DNA of 64,000 nt from assembly GCA_963585895.1 (NCBI GenBank), contig OY757907.1:114856648-114920647 (forward strand), written 5' to 3'. The number at the start of each line of letters is the position of its first letter. Position 1 is the stretch's first letter. Position numbers and translations under genes: made by a program. The notes under the pieces were generated by a model. That model ran no database searches and was not told the origin of the DNA. It saw only the letters and a list, made by a program, of their open reading frames with translations. Source of the stretch: Sepioteuthis lessoniana (taxonomy: Eukaryota > Mollusca > Cephalopoda > Myopsida > Loliginidae). This document shows, piece by piece, positions 30,651-41,148 of this stretch.

Positions 30651-30724
30651 CACTCTACCTAGGTTAAAATCGGTCCGTCTTTTACGATGTTTTAATTTTG
30701 TTAGTCAATTATTTCTGCACGTAG

Positions 30725-30938
30725 GTGGGTTCCTTACGTGGATAATAATCAGCAAATACAATTCACGGAATATTGTTTAAGAGATTGGTTTTCTCTAGCC
30801 TCTCCATTTATTTGTCCTTGTACCTCATCAAAGCTAAGCTCATTAAATAACTACCTCTACATGTCCTCTTATCTTCTTGGTGTGTACAAAATTTCTGACG
30901 ACCAATTATTTTATTTCATAGATTATAATGGCATGTAA
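30725..30938 (+). CDS. Candidate terminal exon, unknown protein
   Basis: An acceptor TTATTTCTGCACGTAG ends at 30724. The frame that follows (phase 1) is open for 70 codons, starting WVPYVDNNQQIQFTEYCLRD and ending DDQLFYFIDYNGM before TAA. Composition is protein-like, with three cysteines clustered early. No family recognised and no partner exon seen. Confidence 0.25.
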
Positions 30939-31084
30939 ACACATCGAGAGATAGTTAAAGTCAAGAGATTGTAAACTTCCGTACAATATACATCTGCATT
31001 TATATTTTAATGTAATGTTCTCAGAGTTTTTTCCAACATACTTATGTTATTGTAAGTATTCCAAACAATTACACTTTTTTGTGT

Positions 31085-31520
31085 TAGTTTTTATCCGATA
31101 TCAGGTCCGATAGGATTGAGAAGCCGGACATAATAAACCTTAGCTGCTATAGGAATAAGAATTATGCTTCTGCAATGTTCAATGATTCCAAAGATGCTTT
31201 TGTTGGGGAAGGAATGGATATAGCCTTTCGTCTATTTCTCAGTAGTGTTTTGTTCATACAAAGAATTGCATAATCGAATAAGTATGTCGTCGAATTTCCT
31301 TATTTTCCATATTTCATGAGTTATTTCGTCGAGACTTACTACTTTTCTCCTTTTAATGTTTTTCAGTTTTTTGTAAAGTTCTTCTTCCATCTATCTTAGG
31401 TTCATGCCTAGTGCGTCATTTATAAGTTTTTCAGGAGGTTTATCAGTGATTTCAGTGAAGTTTTCAAACCGATTCTCGAATTGTTCTTTCCATTTCAAAT
31501 GTATTTTCCTTGGTTGGATA
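31085..31520 (-). mobile_element. RTE-type LINE pol relic, RT N-terminal part
   Basis: The minus strand reads QPRKIHLKWKEQFENRFENF, TEITDKPPEKLINDALGMNL, SLDEITHEIWKIRKFDDILI, RLCNSLYEQNTTEK, GYIHSFPNKSIFG and AAKVYYVRLLNPI. It is the same part of pol as 26.2-26.4 kb, here in continuous orientation with few stops. The mariner at 31.57 kb lies directly upstream of it. Confidence 0.75.
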
Positions 31521-31574
31521 CTTTTATTTTAACTTGAGAGTTGTCTTTCCTTCCGCTTACATAAGAGATGCATA

Positions 31575-32436
31575 CGATAACTTTCTAGATTTTTTTCGTG
31601 TGGAGACTTTTATTGATAGTACGTACATGAAACTCTAGTCCCCTTCGAAGTAATCTCCTCCGGCAGCAATGCACTTGTACTGTTCCAACAACTTCTGGAG
31701 GACCCCATGGAAGTCCTCTTGTGTGAGCGTGTCCGTGACGTTCGTCACAGCCTCTTTCATCTCCTCAATTGTCTCATAACGACACCCACTGAGCATAGGT
31801 AATAACCAAAAGTCACAGGGAGCAAGGTCTGGACTATAGGTAGGGTGAGGAACTGTCTTGATGCCCATCTTTGTCAAATAGTCTGTAACAAGGATGGAGT
31901 TGTGGACTGGTGCATTATCGAGGTGGAAATGCCACTGACCCGATTTGAAGAGTGCTGGCCTCTTCTGACGGAATCTCTATCTGAACCCCCTTAAAACCTG
32001 AACATAGTAACCCTAACCCTAACCCTTTGGCCAATACACTCTTGTGTTCTGACTTCCTTACTCCTCCCACACCCCTAATTCTTCCCTCACAGATTCTCTG
32101 CCTTCCTTGAATCTCATATGCCACTCAATAGCTGATGCTCGAAAAGCAGTCTGAAGCATTTCATACGTTTCTGTGGCATTTTTTCCAAGTTTAAAACATT
32201 CTTTTTTTTTGCATATCGTTCTTCTAAAATGTCAGATTGCATTTTTGAAATTCACCAGTTGTGACAATCAGGCTTTAGTAGGGTGTATTCCAATTCGTGC
32301 TGTAGCTGTTCATTTGAAGCTGAAATCCTAAAATATTGCCAGTCATCTCATAAGATGTATAGCAATAACATACTGGATTTTCAAGAGTCTACACCAATTT
32401 TAAAAGCCGATACGAAAAAAGTCTGGAAACTTATCG
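31575..32436 (-). mobile_element. Mariner deletion derivative with both terminal inverted repeats
   Basis: The ends are 31575 (CGATAACTTTCTAGAT) and 32436 (complement CGATAAGTTTCCAGAC). They match over about 29 bp with four differences and are flanked by TA on both sides. The minus strand encodes two pieces: an N-terminal FKEGRE-like remnant, and TVPHPTYSPDLAPCDFWLLP plus GVLQKLLEQYKCIAAGGDYF. The latter is the catalytic C-terminus with the second and third acidic-residue regions. At about 860 bp against roughly 1.3 kb for an intact element, the middle is deleted. It could only move if transposase is supplied in trans. Confidence 0.8.
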
Positions 32437-32554
32437 TATGTCCCTCGTAATTTACTGCCATCCATGCTAATCATAACTGTCTATCTTTCGCCGATGTTCC
32501 GGTTTTATTGAATGGGTTCTAGTTGTTCTTTTTGGTATTTGTTCATTAGTACTC

Positions 32555-32806
32555 TGTATGCCATTGCTCTAATGAGTAGAGTGTCCGCCAAGGGTACGGG
32601 TAACCGGGTTCAATCCCAAGTTGAGTTATACTAAAAAAATAGTACCTGATGCCGCCTTGCTTAACACTCAGCATTATAAGGTAAGGATCAAGGGTAAAGT
32701 GGTGCAATTCAGGGGATGGAGTTGCGCCCTTCCCTTCACCTCGGTGTGGTAGCTATTGAAAAGGAAGCCTTCGGGTCACCCGCGACTAACATCGCCAACA
32801 TCTTAT
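32555..32806 (+). mobile_element. tRNA-derived SINE (family D)
   Basis: A-box region CTCTAATGAGTAGAGTG, B box GGGTTCAATCCCAAG, then CTTGCTTAACACTCAGCATT, CACCTCGGTGTGGTAGC and AGCCTTCGGGTCACCC. Full length. Confidence 0.75.
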
Positions 32807-32809
32807 GCT

Positions 32810-33195
32810 TACTTATATTTCTGCAAATTGGTGTTTGGTGGGATTTATGTCACGAATGGATTAATTGTATCATGATATTTCATTTTCCCTAATTACTATT
32901 TGCATAAAGAACTCTTTATTTAGTTCTTGTTTTATTTGGTATGTTCCTAACTGCTACTTTTATACAAGCAGTAATGAAAATCCGGTCCTTCTGCTGAAAT
33001 ATATCTTTCAAACCATAGCCGCAACAATACTACTGTGTGGATGAAGCCCATGGACACTTACTAGATACAAGTCGAAAAGACTAGATGATAACTTCACGAG
33101 AATTATACTTACTGTTTTTAACAAATCCCGACAATAGCACCCCATAAAATGTATCTATCCGGCCACTTACCTCCTATACAATTCAGACGAAAACC
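32810..33195. other. Spacer, nothing supported
   Basis: No coding or repeat signature recognised. Confidence 0.5.
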
Positions 33196-33197
33196 TT

Positions 33198-33865
33198 CCT
33201 CTGTCGGTTGGGCTGCAGAATACACGGACTGCACCTCTGCAGAGGGGTAAGACCCCCCCCCCCGCCAGTTAATGTCCTGGATATGACACTAAACAGTTTG
33301 ATGGTCATGTTTCATTTAAGCAGGAGATTTGGGCAATGTGGAGCATCCCTTCATTACCTTCTCTCTCAGGTCCTCTTTGGCCCGGACTGGTAGCACCTGT
33401 TTGGGCCTTATCTTTGGGTTAAAAAGAACTGGACTACATACTTAAACAAATTTAAATTACCTGCAATAGAATTATTTTGATATTTAAATAGCATACTTAT
33501 GCTAAACTGAATTACTTGAAATAGAACTCTTTTGATATGTAACCTGCGTACTTATGTTAAAATGAATTATTTGAAATAGAACTGTTTTTGACATTGAAAG
33601 TGCGTTACGTCAAACTGAATTTGTTGAAATAGAACTGCTTTGACATTTAACTCTGTGTAAACAAAAATCATTCTTGTTCTAAATTAAATAGTTTGAATTA
33701 AAACTGTTTAACAAAACTGAATAGCTTGAAATAGAAATGTTTTTGACAAACTGTACTTATGCTAAACTGAATTGTTTGAAATAGATCAGTTTATTTGTAT
33801 AAAAATGGTGTTTGCATTAAATATCCTACAAAGTTTGATATGCCATAAAACTCAAACAACCAACA
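33198..33865 (+). mobile_element. Repeat family B, copy 7, complete
   Basis: Head GTCGGTTGGGCTGCAGAATAC, CACCTCTGCAGAGGGGTAAG, a C11 run, ATGACACTAAACAGTTTGATGG. Array of about 380 bp with units close to CTGAATTACTTGAAATAGAAC. Tail TGCATTAAATATCCTACAAA and ATATGCCATAAAACTC. Confidence 0.7.
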
Positions 33866-33869
33866 AATA

Positions 33870-34350
33870 AGACGAAGAGGATATATTGGACACTGTCTGA
33901 GATTTTAAGACGAACTCTTAACCGAGATTCTCCCGTAAACTCACGCACATGGACACATCATATTTGGCTGGATTGCAAAAAGTTAGTTAAATCAGTTCTA
34001 CGCAAAATGTTGATGTAGTTTCGATGACCTTCCAAGAACGACGGACGAAAGAGACGGATGCTGAGAGAGACTCAAGGAACTACGTGATATCGGACTGACT
34101 TGATTGTGATGATGCTATGCTAGTCTTCATCATAGACCTATAGTGCTCATTACTACATGCACTTATAACAGTCCCGATTCTACAAATTCACCTTTTCGAC
34201 GGAGAGGAGAGCAGGTTACTTCTTTGCTGGTGTAATTTGTAATTTTTGACGAATTGATAGCTGCTGTTTTAATCCCTTACTCCTTCTTAAATAGAAGCAT
34301 CAATATTATCATCGACAGCTGTAGACAATGATATGCTGATTAGAATCATT
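33870..34350. other. Spacer, possible LINE remnants
   Basis: GAGAGAGACTCAAGGAAC near 34062 is weakly LINE-like but not readable as protein. Nothing else supported. Confidence 0.35.
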
Positions 34351-34354
34351 TGAT

Positions 34355-34665
34355 TATCATCATCATCATGCCATGCCACAAACACGGATTTCCCTGACTC
34401 TCCTTCTCCATTCATCTCTATCGTCCATCGCATTCGGCCAGTCCTCTAGACCTCTGTGTCTGTACCGAGCTGTTGTATATAGATTTTAGCCAGACGTCCA
34501 ACATCTGTTCGTCCGTGTGAAATAGTCCACCGGAAAACGTCACGTTTGAGCTCGCCCTTACATCTCCGTTGGTGTCCTGTATGTCTTGTTCGTCTGATTT
34601 GAATCGTTTTTGGGATAGGAGGCAGGTGACCGTGAAGCAGGTGTTTTGTGAGATGTCGCTTCACA
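34355..34665 (-). mobile_element. RTE-type LINE 3'-end relic
   Basis: The minus strand reads HLLHGHLPPIPKTIQIRRTR, HTGHQRRCKGELKRDVFRW, SHGRTDVGRLAKIYIQQLG and, further on, MNGEGESGKSVFVA, with an ATGATGATG tail at 34357-34370. It has one frameshift after the DTEV segment and is otherwise well preserved. Confidence 0.75.
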
Positions 34666-34679
34666 TAAAACTGGTACAG

Positions 34680-35130
34680 GATGGAAGCATTTAAAACTGT
34701 TGTCTAACTTCTTTCTTAGATACCATGCACGAAAATATCCAAAAAGGAAAACCTTCCTGTTCATAACTCGAAACATTTCCGTCAACTTCCGTTAACAATT
34801 TTTTTTTCTCTTCATTTCTTTCTCTTTTTATCCATTTGTCATGAATGTTCTCTGTCACTTTCGCCTCTTTCATTATGCCTTTATTAATCAACATTGCTAT
34901 TAATGTAGATAAATTTCGATTGGTGAATAGATAGAGGTATCATAAGTTCCTACAAAACAATGTCTGTCTTCCCAGAATCCAATTTGAATCAAGTCTTTTT
35001 GCTTTTATTTTTCTCTTTAATTGCTTCTTTTCCTTTTCTACCATTTTTTTCACCACAAAATCTACGTCTCTCTGTCTTCATTCATATACCATCGTTTCCT
35101 TAACATACTCTCTCAATCTCTCTTTACCCA
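34680..35130. other. Unassigned, pyrimidine-rich
   Basis: Three overlapping minus-strand open frames with lysine/glutamate-rich composition reflect the T/C bias of the plus strand. No motif seen. Confidence 0.4.
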
Positions 35131-35139
35131 CACTCAGAC

Positions 35140-35168
35140 ACAAACACACACACACGCACACACTCTCA

Positions 35169-35216
<48 letters not shown>
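35140..35216. repeat. Compound (CA)n(TA)n microsatellite
   Basis: CA run with sporadic CTCA interruptions, then about 9 TA units. Confidence 0.9.
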
Positions 35217-35394
35217 ATTTCTTTTTCTTTCCCATTATTTCGCCTAATTATCCTTTTTCTCGCCTCGTCATACTTTCACTTCCATCCATTTCCTTCTGCT
35301 TCGATCCCAGAAATCTATCATTTCATACGCATGTGACTCGCACGCACTATTTTTCGCCTCCGGCAATCTTATTGACTTACACTACCCTGGGGGA

Positions 35395-35640
35395 CTTGTT
35401 AAGAATGTTGCCAATTTGGTCTATCGAACCACTTCTCGGACTACAACGACTATTACCTCTTCAGACATCCTGATGACGATGATAAATAATAATGATAACA
35501 ATAATAATAATAATAATAATAGAAATTGATTTGATAGAGCACCAAATTGGAAACTTCGTTTTTAATATTTCTGTGATAAAATCATCATCATCATCATCAC
35601 CACCACCTACAACAATCCGAGAAGTGATGTAGACAGTGTA
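35395..35640. repeat. Trinucleotide cluster flanked by short inverted words
   Basis: (AAT)n at about 35499-35520 and (ATC)n at 35580-35600. CCAATTTGG and CACTTCTCGGA before the cluster recur inverted after part of it (CCAAATTGG, TCCGAGAAGTG), in swapped order. Probably two degraded LINE or SINE ends with simple-repeat tails. Confidence 0.45.
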
Positions 35641-36150
35641 TGTGTAAAGAAATGAAGAACCCACCAGCATAGAGGATAGCGTATGTGCATCAATGTAAGG
35701 TCACAAAGAATGTTTTAAGAAGAGCTAAGAAAGACCCATCACGGCAGCCAGTAACATCATTATCAGCATAATAACAAACAGTAACACCCCCCCCAAAAAA
35801 ACCAACAAACAAACTAGGAAACATAAATGGGAAGAAAAATACTCTTATATATTTCAAACAACAAACTGACGATATTGCCCACAGAAAGACCTAGACATGT
35901 ATAAGAAAAATAAACTGAAGAAGGAAACGAAATCTGTCTTAATAGTAACACAAAGCGATGTCATAGAAACGAATTATATTAAAACGAAAATTGATAATAT
36001 ACAGAATTTAAAGTTTGTAATATTTTAAAAATACGCGAAAGCAACAAACTTGCTAAAAAGGAGTACAGTATTAAGCACGATTTAGAGGGAATGGAGATTA
36101 ATGGGCAATTGTTCAAGAAACTGTAATTTATCCATACTGCCAAATGGTAG
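35640..36150. other. A-rich DNA, nothing supported
   Basis: Possibly an upstream, unreadable part of the LINE that follows. Confidence 0.35.
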
Positions 36151-36159
36151 GAGTACAGT

Positions 36160-36660
36160 CTAGAATCCGCCCTACAAAGTGAGACATATACGATTATCTG
36201 GGAGTTTGAGAAACAAACGGATCTCCTAATCCTGAATAGAAGACCAAACCTTATGTCATTTATCATTAAAAAAAGAACTTACTATTTTGATGATTTTCTT
36301 TTTCTGATTGGCCAATATGAAATTAAAGAAAGTGAAAAGATTGGTGAATATGTGGATCTTGTGAAGTAATAAAAAAGTTGCGGAACATAAAGGTTATGTT
36401 GATACCAATTGTGGTTGGTGCACTTGGAACGGTCCTAAAGGTTTGGAAAGGTGACTGAAATAATTGAAAATCAGAAAAACAATTGAAACCACCCAGATGA
36501 CAGTATTTTTATATCGGCCAGAATACAGAGAAATGTCCTGGGGACTTGAGGATTTGCGATTATTCAGACTCCTATGAAAGACCACTAACACTGATAAAAA
36601 TTCGCAAAACGTATAACAGCCTCTGATTATTCTATAAGTTATGGGCTATTTTTGAATTAA
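36160..36660 (+). mobile_element. LINE pol relic (second LINE family), C-terminal part
   Basis: The plus strand reads YKVRHIRLSGSLRNKRISNP, in another frame WEFEKQTDLLILNRRPNLMS, then KESEKIGEYVDLVK, VGALGTVLKGLER, and a degraded IETIQTT.LL..ARI.R.VLGT block. Order and spacing match the end of a non-LTR protein (WDF.IQTD....RPDL...K...GALGT). The related copy at 7.9 kb holds only the last third. Frameshifts are frequent. Confidence 0.65.
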
Positions 36661-36664
36661 TTTA

Positions 36665-37540
36665 CTTGCTTATTTCTTTTCATTTATTCTTTTTAACTTT
36701 TTTGAGGTACTCATTTATCCCAGGTCTCCCCGCCAAAACAGAATACCATATTAGCCCTGTGGAAAAAAGCAGCACCGTTAAATAACCCTTCGTTCTGATA
36801 TAGCTACGATGTACTACTTTATAATAGGTCTAACATTAATACAAGTAAATGTTGGACTCAAGAAAGAGATCTTAGTTTTATGATTGGCTAGTGTTCCTTT
36901 GATCCTTAATCATTTTCCTGCGAATATCGGCTGTTTTAATTTCCGGTGCATAGGCAAGAACAGTCTCTATAATTCCCCTGTTTGCCGAAATAGCAACATC
37001 TGAAGGGACCAAAAGAAGAAATGAAGCTGAAATGATAACAAATACGTACTGCAATACTAAGTATCAAACACACGAAAAAAGGCTACTAAAAATGAATGAT
37101 GGGGAAACTCTTGGAATCTACCTTAGAATCTTTATTACTTTGTCTACAAGTCGTTATTGTAGACCAATTAATAACGATTCTAAGGAAAGGATAGTTCACA
37201 AATCTTGATATTCTAAAAGTATGTGGCTACGCAGCTTGAAAGATATCATTCTACCTAAACTCATTGAAGGAAGTGAAACACTGAATTCTGAAAGAGACAT
37301 CATTATAGAAATTAGGACTAAATTTAACACACGAGAAAAAAAAAAATTGAAGAAATTCATGACAGAAGAGAAAGAAATATTATCGTATCACTGTAAACAA
37401 ATTATAATTTTTATTCTATAGCAAAATCACTTTGTCTAAATAATGAGTTTTAGGGGAAAATACTTTATATCATATAACTGCGTTCTAATCTATAATTATG
37501 AAGAAAAAATAAAATTTAAAATTTCAGTGGAATATTTAAA
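36665..37540. other. AT-rich DNA, nothing firmly supported
   Basis: A 66-codon K/E/I-rich open frame at 37221-37421 has no motif and no clear start context. Confidence 0.4.
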
Positions 37541-37547
37541 ATAGTTA

Positions 37548-37785
37548 ACGTTGGTTTGTTAGTTTAACAGCATGTCAACATTCGTGGGTTACTTAATGCC
37601 TAAATCATCTTTATAGAACAGTAGTTGTACTTTTTAATCCACAACTGGGAGATAGTGTGATTCCGACTTTTCTCAAGCCTATTAGTCCAAAAGTGAACAT
37701 GACAACGTGAGTGGGGTTTGAACTGTCTTTTTACTATATCGCAGTCCATCAGGGTAGCGACTACGCCGTGGGTACAGTACCTGAA
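37548..37785 (-). mobile_element. tRNA-derived SINE (family A) with shared tail, reverse
   Basis: The reverse complement begins CACGGCGTAGTCGCTACCC, has a B-box-like AGTTCAAACCCCACTC, TTTTGGACTAATAGGC and ATCTCCCAGTTGTGG. It ends GGCATTAAGTAACCCACGAA plus AAACTAACAAACC. It is full length and has the same structure as the SINE at 24.9 kb. Confidence 0.65.
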
Positions 37786-37789
37786 GAAA

Positions 37790-38530
37790 AATTATGATTA
37801 CAATTATATATTTTTAAAAGTAATTCAATTGCGGCATTAAAATCCATCAGGAGTTAAACAAATTAGGGGTAGTTGGGATCGTTATTAGTTACTTTAAACT
37901 TTACTACACCTTGCAAAATATTCCAGTTAAATAGGAATATTTGAAACAATATAATTGAGTCGAAATTCCATTAAACCAATAAATCTGACAAAAGATAACG
38001 TAGAAAAATATAAACACCTTATATTTTTTGGTGCGTCATCGGAAGGCATTACTTGAATATTTGGTTTAAAGATTTCCAATCTTTCCAAGATTTCAGCAAG
38101 GTTTGAATTAAAAAATGAACCATTACTTTCTGAAACCCAATTTTTCTAAAAGTAATCCTTATATTTTCTGTTAACCGAATAAAAAATAGATCTAAAGGAA
38201 ACGTATTTATCATTATTTTGTGTAAATGTTTTCCAGATTGGATTTGTTTCTAGATTATATTTAATTAAAGTAGCTCAAATTTTAATTGATATAAATATTT
38301 TGGAAAACTGATAAATAAACACTATCGTACATGCTCTTTTAATCGTAGATTCTTTTTTTTTTCATTTCGATGAAGATTGAATCCATAAATTGCCGAAAAA
38401 TTAAATTATACTTTTTAAAGGATAATGTCGAAACCTTCATCGGCGAAAAAGAAAATTCGTTTTAAACTCGCCATCTTTGTGCCAAATGACCTGCTTGTCC
38501 TCTGAAATTTATTAGTCTATAGCTGGTCCT
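37790..38530. other. AT-rich DNA, nothing supported
   Basis: No recognised feature. Confidence 0.5.
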
Positions 38531-38862
38531 TATATAGTACGTTGATGGTGGAAGGGCTCGTGGTGTAATGGTTATCGTCGTAAGTCATGGACACGACGAA
38601 ACAAGTTCAAATCCTGGACGCGACTGATTGCATTTCACATAGCACTAATATCCTTGGGAAAGTTATGAATACAATTATTCTCCCTCCAGCTATGGTTGAA
38701 TAGTAGGTCAGACTAGGTTTTTCAAGCTTCGTGAAGGCAACTAGTCAAGGGGAAGGAAAAACTCTGAATTCAAACCTGTTAAAATCCATTTAAAAATTGA
38801 CCTCGTGTAAAAAATAGCCGAGCGGAGGGGTTGGTAAATATATATATATATAGTACGTTGAT
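38531..38862 (+). mobile_element. tRNA-derived SINE (family A) with 16-bp target duplication
   Basis: TATATAGTACGTTGAT occurs at 38531-38546 and exactly again at 38847-38862. Between them is a complete SINE-A: CTCGTGGTGTAATGGTTATC, B box AGTTCAAATCCTGG, GCACTAATATCCTTGGGAAA, CAACTAGTCAAGGGGAAGG, ATTGACCTCGTG and GAGGGGTTGGTAAA. This fixes the element at about 285-300 bp. The left part of the duplication overlaps a TA run, so 11 bp (AGTACGTTGAT) is the secure part. Confidence 0.85.
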
Positions 38863-38869
38863 CCTCTTT

Positions 38870-39440
38870 TATATAGCACTGTCATCGACCAATATTATGT
38901 CAGTTAAGGCTATTCATTTGGCGGGAAGGGAAAAGCGCAGAAACATAATTCATTTACTGTATGTAGATTTATTTTCTCTCTTTTAAATCCCTGTACCCTT
39001 GAATCAGGAAAATATAGACAAATGCCTTCATGTGTGCCCATTCTGTATTAGGTTGTACATGAACTGTTTGTTTCCACGTAACCCAAACACCAAAAGATAT
39101 AAAAGTGATAGAATCACGAAGTCATTGATAAATGTATAGGATTGGGGTTCACAGAGTAATCGATACCCACTTCCGCCTCGGGTTGGTAACATTCCTTGGC
39201 ATGACCGGTCTAGAAGGCGAGGCTCGATCAAGCATATCTTCTTACAGTTAGCACACTGGAAGAATGTTGAATTAGTTCGGCTGAAGGCTTTTTGAGTAAT
39301 TTATTTATTCACTTCCGAGTACTATTCGGTGACAATGTTTTTGGAATCCATACAACTGTACATATAATTCTTTAGACAATTCCCACCATTATTGTCCACC
39401 CACTGAAACTGTAGTTATTAGATTCGTTTATTATTCAACA
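38870..39440. other. Spacer, nothing firmly supported
   Basis: A minus-strand 67-codon open frame at 39028-39231 has no recognised motif. Confidence 0.4.
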
Positions 39441-39441
39441 G

Positions 39442-39678
39442 GTATGTTTAACCAGCAACGTCTTGGAAGTCCATCTGCAAACCGTTAACACTGAAACAGT
39501 AAGCGATCTTTATATAACAAACTACGCAATAGCTTTTACTCTAGAATGCATAAAACATATGAAGGCATTTTTATCGTCACCTCTTGCTATAATGGTATTA
39601 AATATTCTATTACTCACTAGTATCATTTTCACTTCCCACTTCATACCCACTGCCCAGGATTTCTTGATAATCAAGTAG
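39442..39678 (+). CDS. Candidate terminal exon with C-terminal hydrophobic segment
   Basis: TTTATTATTCAACAG ends at 39441, a good acceptor. The open frame after it begins VCLTSNVLEVHLQTVNTETV and ends with a hydrophobic stretch (LAIMVLNILLLTSIIF) that could be a membrane segment, before TAG. The last 30 bp overlap a degraded repeat on the other strand, which weakens the case. Confidence 0.2.
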   Translation, partial: VCLTSNVLEVHLQTVNTETVSDLYITNYAIAFTLECIKHMKAFLSSPLAIMVLNILLLTSIIFTSHFIPTAQDFLIIK

Positions 39679-39790
39679 TAGACCTGAATCTTTTGGCGAA
39701 GTCGTTCGGTCTTTGAAGGCTCATAAAATAAGTACCTTTTATGTTTGTAGATGAAGGGGGTATAGCTCACGTTTTGGAGTCCTGCCCAGT
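39650..39790 (-). mobile_element. Degraded cephalopod-type SINE fragment
   Basis: The minus strand has GGTACTTATTTTATGAGCC, AAAGACCGAACGACTTCGCC and GATTCAGGTCTACTACTTG. It resembles a widespread squid/octopus repeat (GGTACTTATTTTATCGACCC...) that I know from memory; I could not align it. The long minus-strand open frame here (39522-39890) crosses this repeat and is not treated as a gene. Confidence 0.4.
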
Positions 39791-39899
39791 CGAACCGAAT
39801 GTTACCGTTTGAGGAAAGTAGAAACATCGAATAAAAGGAACGTGCTTTATTCTGTATTTCGATCGAGCGTTGGCAATGATACGAGGACATGAAGACTTA

Positions 39900-40250
39900 C
39901 CAATATTTATCCCTGATTTTACAGCAGTTAAAAAAAAATGATATATTGTTATATGCAAAACAGTTTTAAGATAAGAAGACCAAAGCAAAAACCAAATAAT
40001 AGTTTTAATGTTTAAGTTAAAATAATTTGAAAAAGAGACAAATGCAGATATTACCCAAACATAAGGAAAGTGCACATACATTATTATTTGGGTCATTCAG
40101 TGCAGCAGATTAAAAAATAAACATCATCGATCTCTACAATATGAAGACTAGCTTTCTCTAAATAAAATACCCCCAGGTGTTACCTCCAACAAATTTAAGG
40201 ATTTGTCGAGAGAGATAAATAGATATATTCACAAACATGAAAAAACTGGT
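39900..40250. other. AT-rich DNA, nothing supported
   Basis: No recognised feature. Confidence 0.5.
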
Positions 40251-40251
40251 G

Positions 40252-40252
40252 C

Positions 40253-40300
<48 letters not shown>
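40252..40300. repeat. Compound (TA)n(GA)n microsatellite
   Basis: About 16 TA units followed by seven GA units. Confidence 0.95.
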
Positions 40301-40301
<1 letters not shown>

Positions 40302-40391
40302 TGAAGAAACTGACATAGAGAGATAGATATAAAGATTCACCAATATGAACAGATTGTCACACATCGCAATATACACACACACATATAAATA

Positions 40392-40515
40392 TTGATAGCT
40401 GCCCATGCTAGTCGCATATTGATGTCTTTTTCGGTTGATATAATATTGCTTCCTAGGTAGGTTAACTTGTCAACTAGTTTCAGAGGCCTACCGTTTAGTG
40501 TGGTGAGATGTCGCC
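40392..40515 (-). mobile_element. RTE-type LINE pol fragment
   Basis: The minus strand reads LNGRPLKLVDKLTYLGSNII, then STEKDINMRLAWAAI, in one open frame. This is the conserved block just after the RT catalytic core of RTE-type elements. It is an isolated short piece, well preserved. Confidence 0.75.
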
Positions 40516-40546
40516 TGTTTGATTAAAGCACCTAGCTGGAAACCAC

Positions 40547-40573
40547 CCATATATATATATATATATATATATA
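40547..40573. repeat. (TA)13 microsatellite
   Basis: Perfect TA run. Confidence 0.95.
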
Positions 40574-40579
40574 GTGAAT

Positions 40580-41140
40580 CAAATCGAATAAATCATATTA
40601 ATTAGGCTACTGAAACGTATATTTTACTCATTATTCTCTGATAGTCACCTACTATCTTCTTCGTATAAGGGTGAGAATAATTTCCCTCCCACGTCGTGTT
40701 GTGGTGATGAACCAAATCCTTTTCTTCTCTGATGACCGATATATCTTGTTGGGAAAAATTAGTAACCAGGCAATTTTTGTGTACGCATGTTTTTTGTTTT
40801 TTTTTGTTAATTTCATCTGGTTTAGTGGCCGGGTCAGTAGCAACGGACCACTGATGATTAATTACATCTTATCGACTTTTCTCGGTTAACTATTCAGACT
40901 ATTTTTCTAGTACATTGGATAAAATAACATCTTAAATCAGTTATATCCATAGATTTAAATAATCACGGTGGTCGGCATGCATCATTCAAATCGTGTGACA
41001 TTCTTACAGTATTTTTCCAGCCATTTTAACAGTTTTGACTTATTTCGAATGCTTGTCAAAATAGATTTTTCTTAACTACTATATCATATTGCTGTTTATT
41101 TCTCTAATGACTTTTTAGTGCATTGACTTCCTTCATTGTT
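40580..41140. other. Spacer, nothing supported
   Basis: Two complementary open frames at 40652-40889 overlap each other. Neither carries a motif. Confidence 0.4.
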
Positions 41141-41148
41141 TGGTTTTA

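Noticed and set aside
32008-32026. Telomere-like CCCTAA repeats
   Set aside because: Only two to three units, inside a mariner relic whose other copy has one unit (ACTAACCC); slippage is enough to explain it.
35979-36266. 95-codon minus-strand frame
   Set aside because: Antisense to the second-family LINE readable on the plus strand.
39522-39890. 122-codon minus-strand frame with ATG
   Set aside because: Overlaps a degraded retroposon fragment (GGTACTTATTTTAT) and another open frame; no motif. Not strong enough for a gene call.
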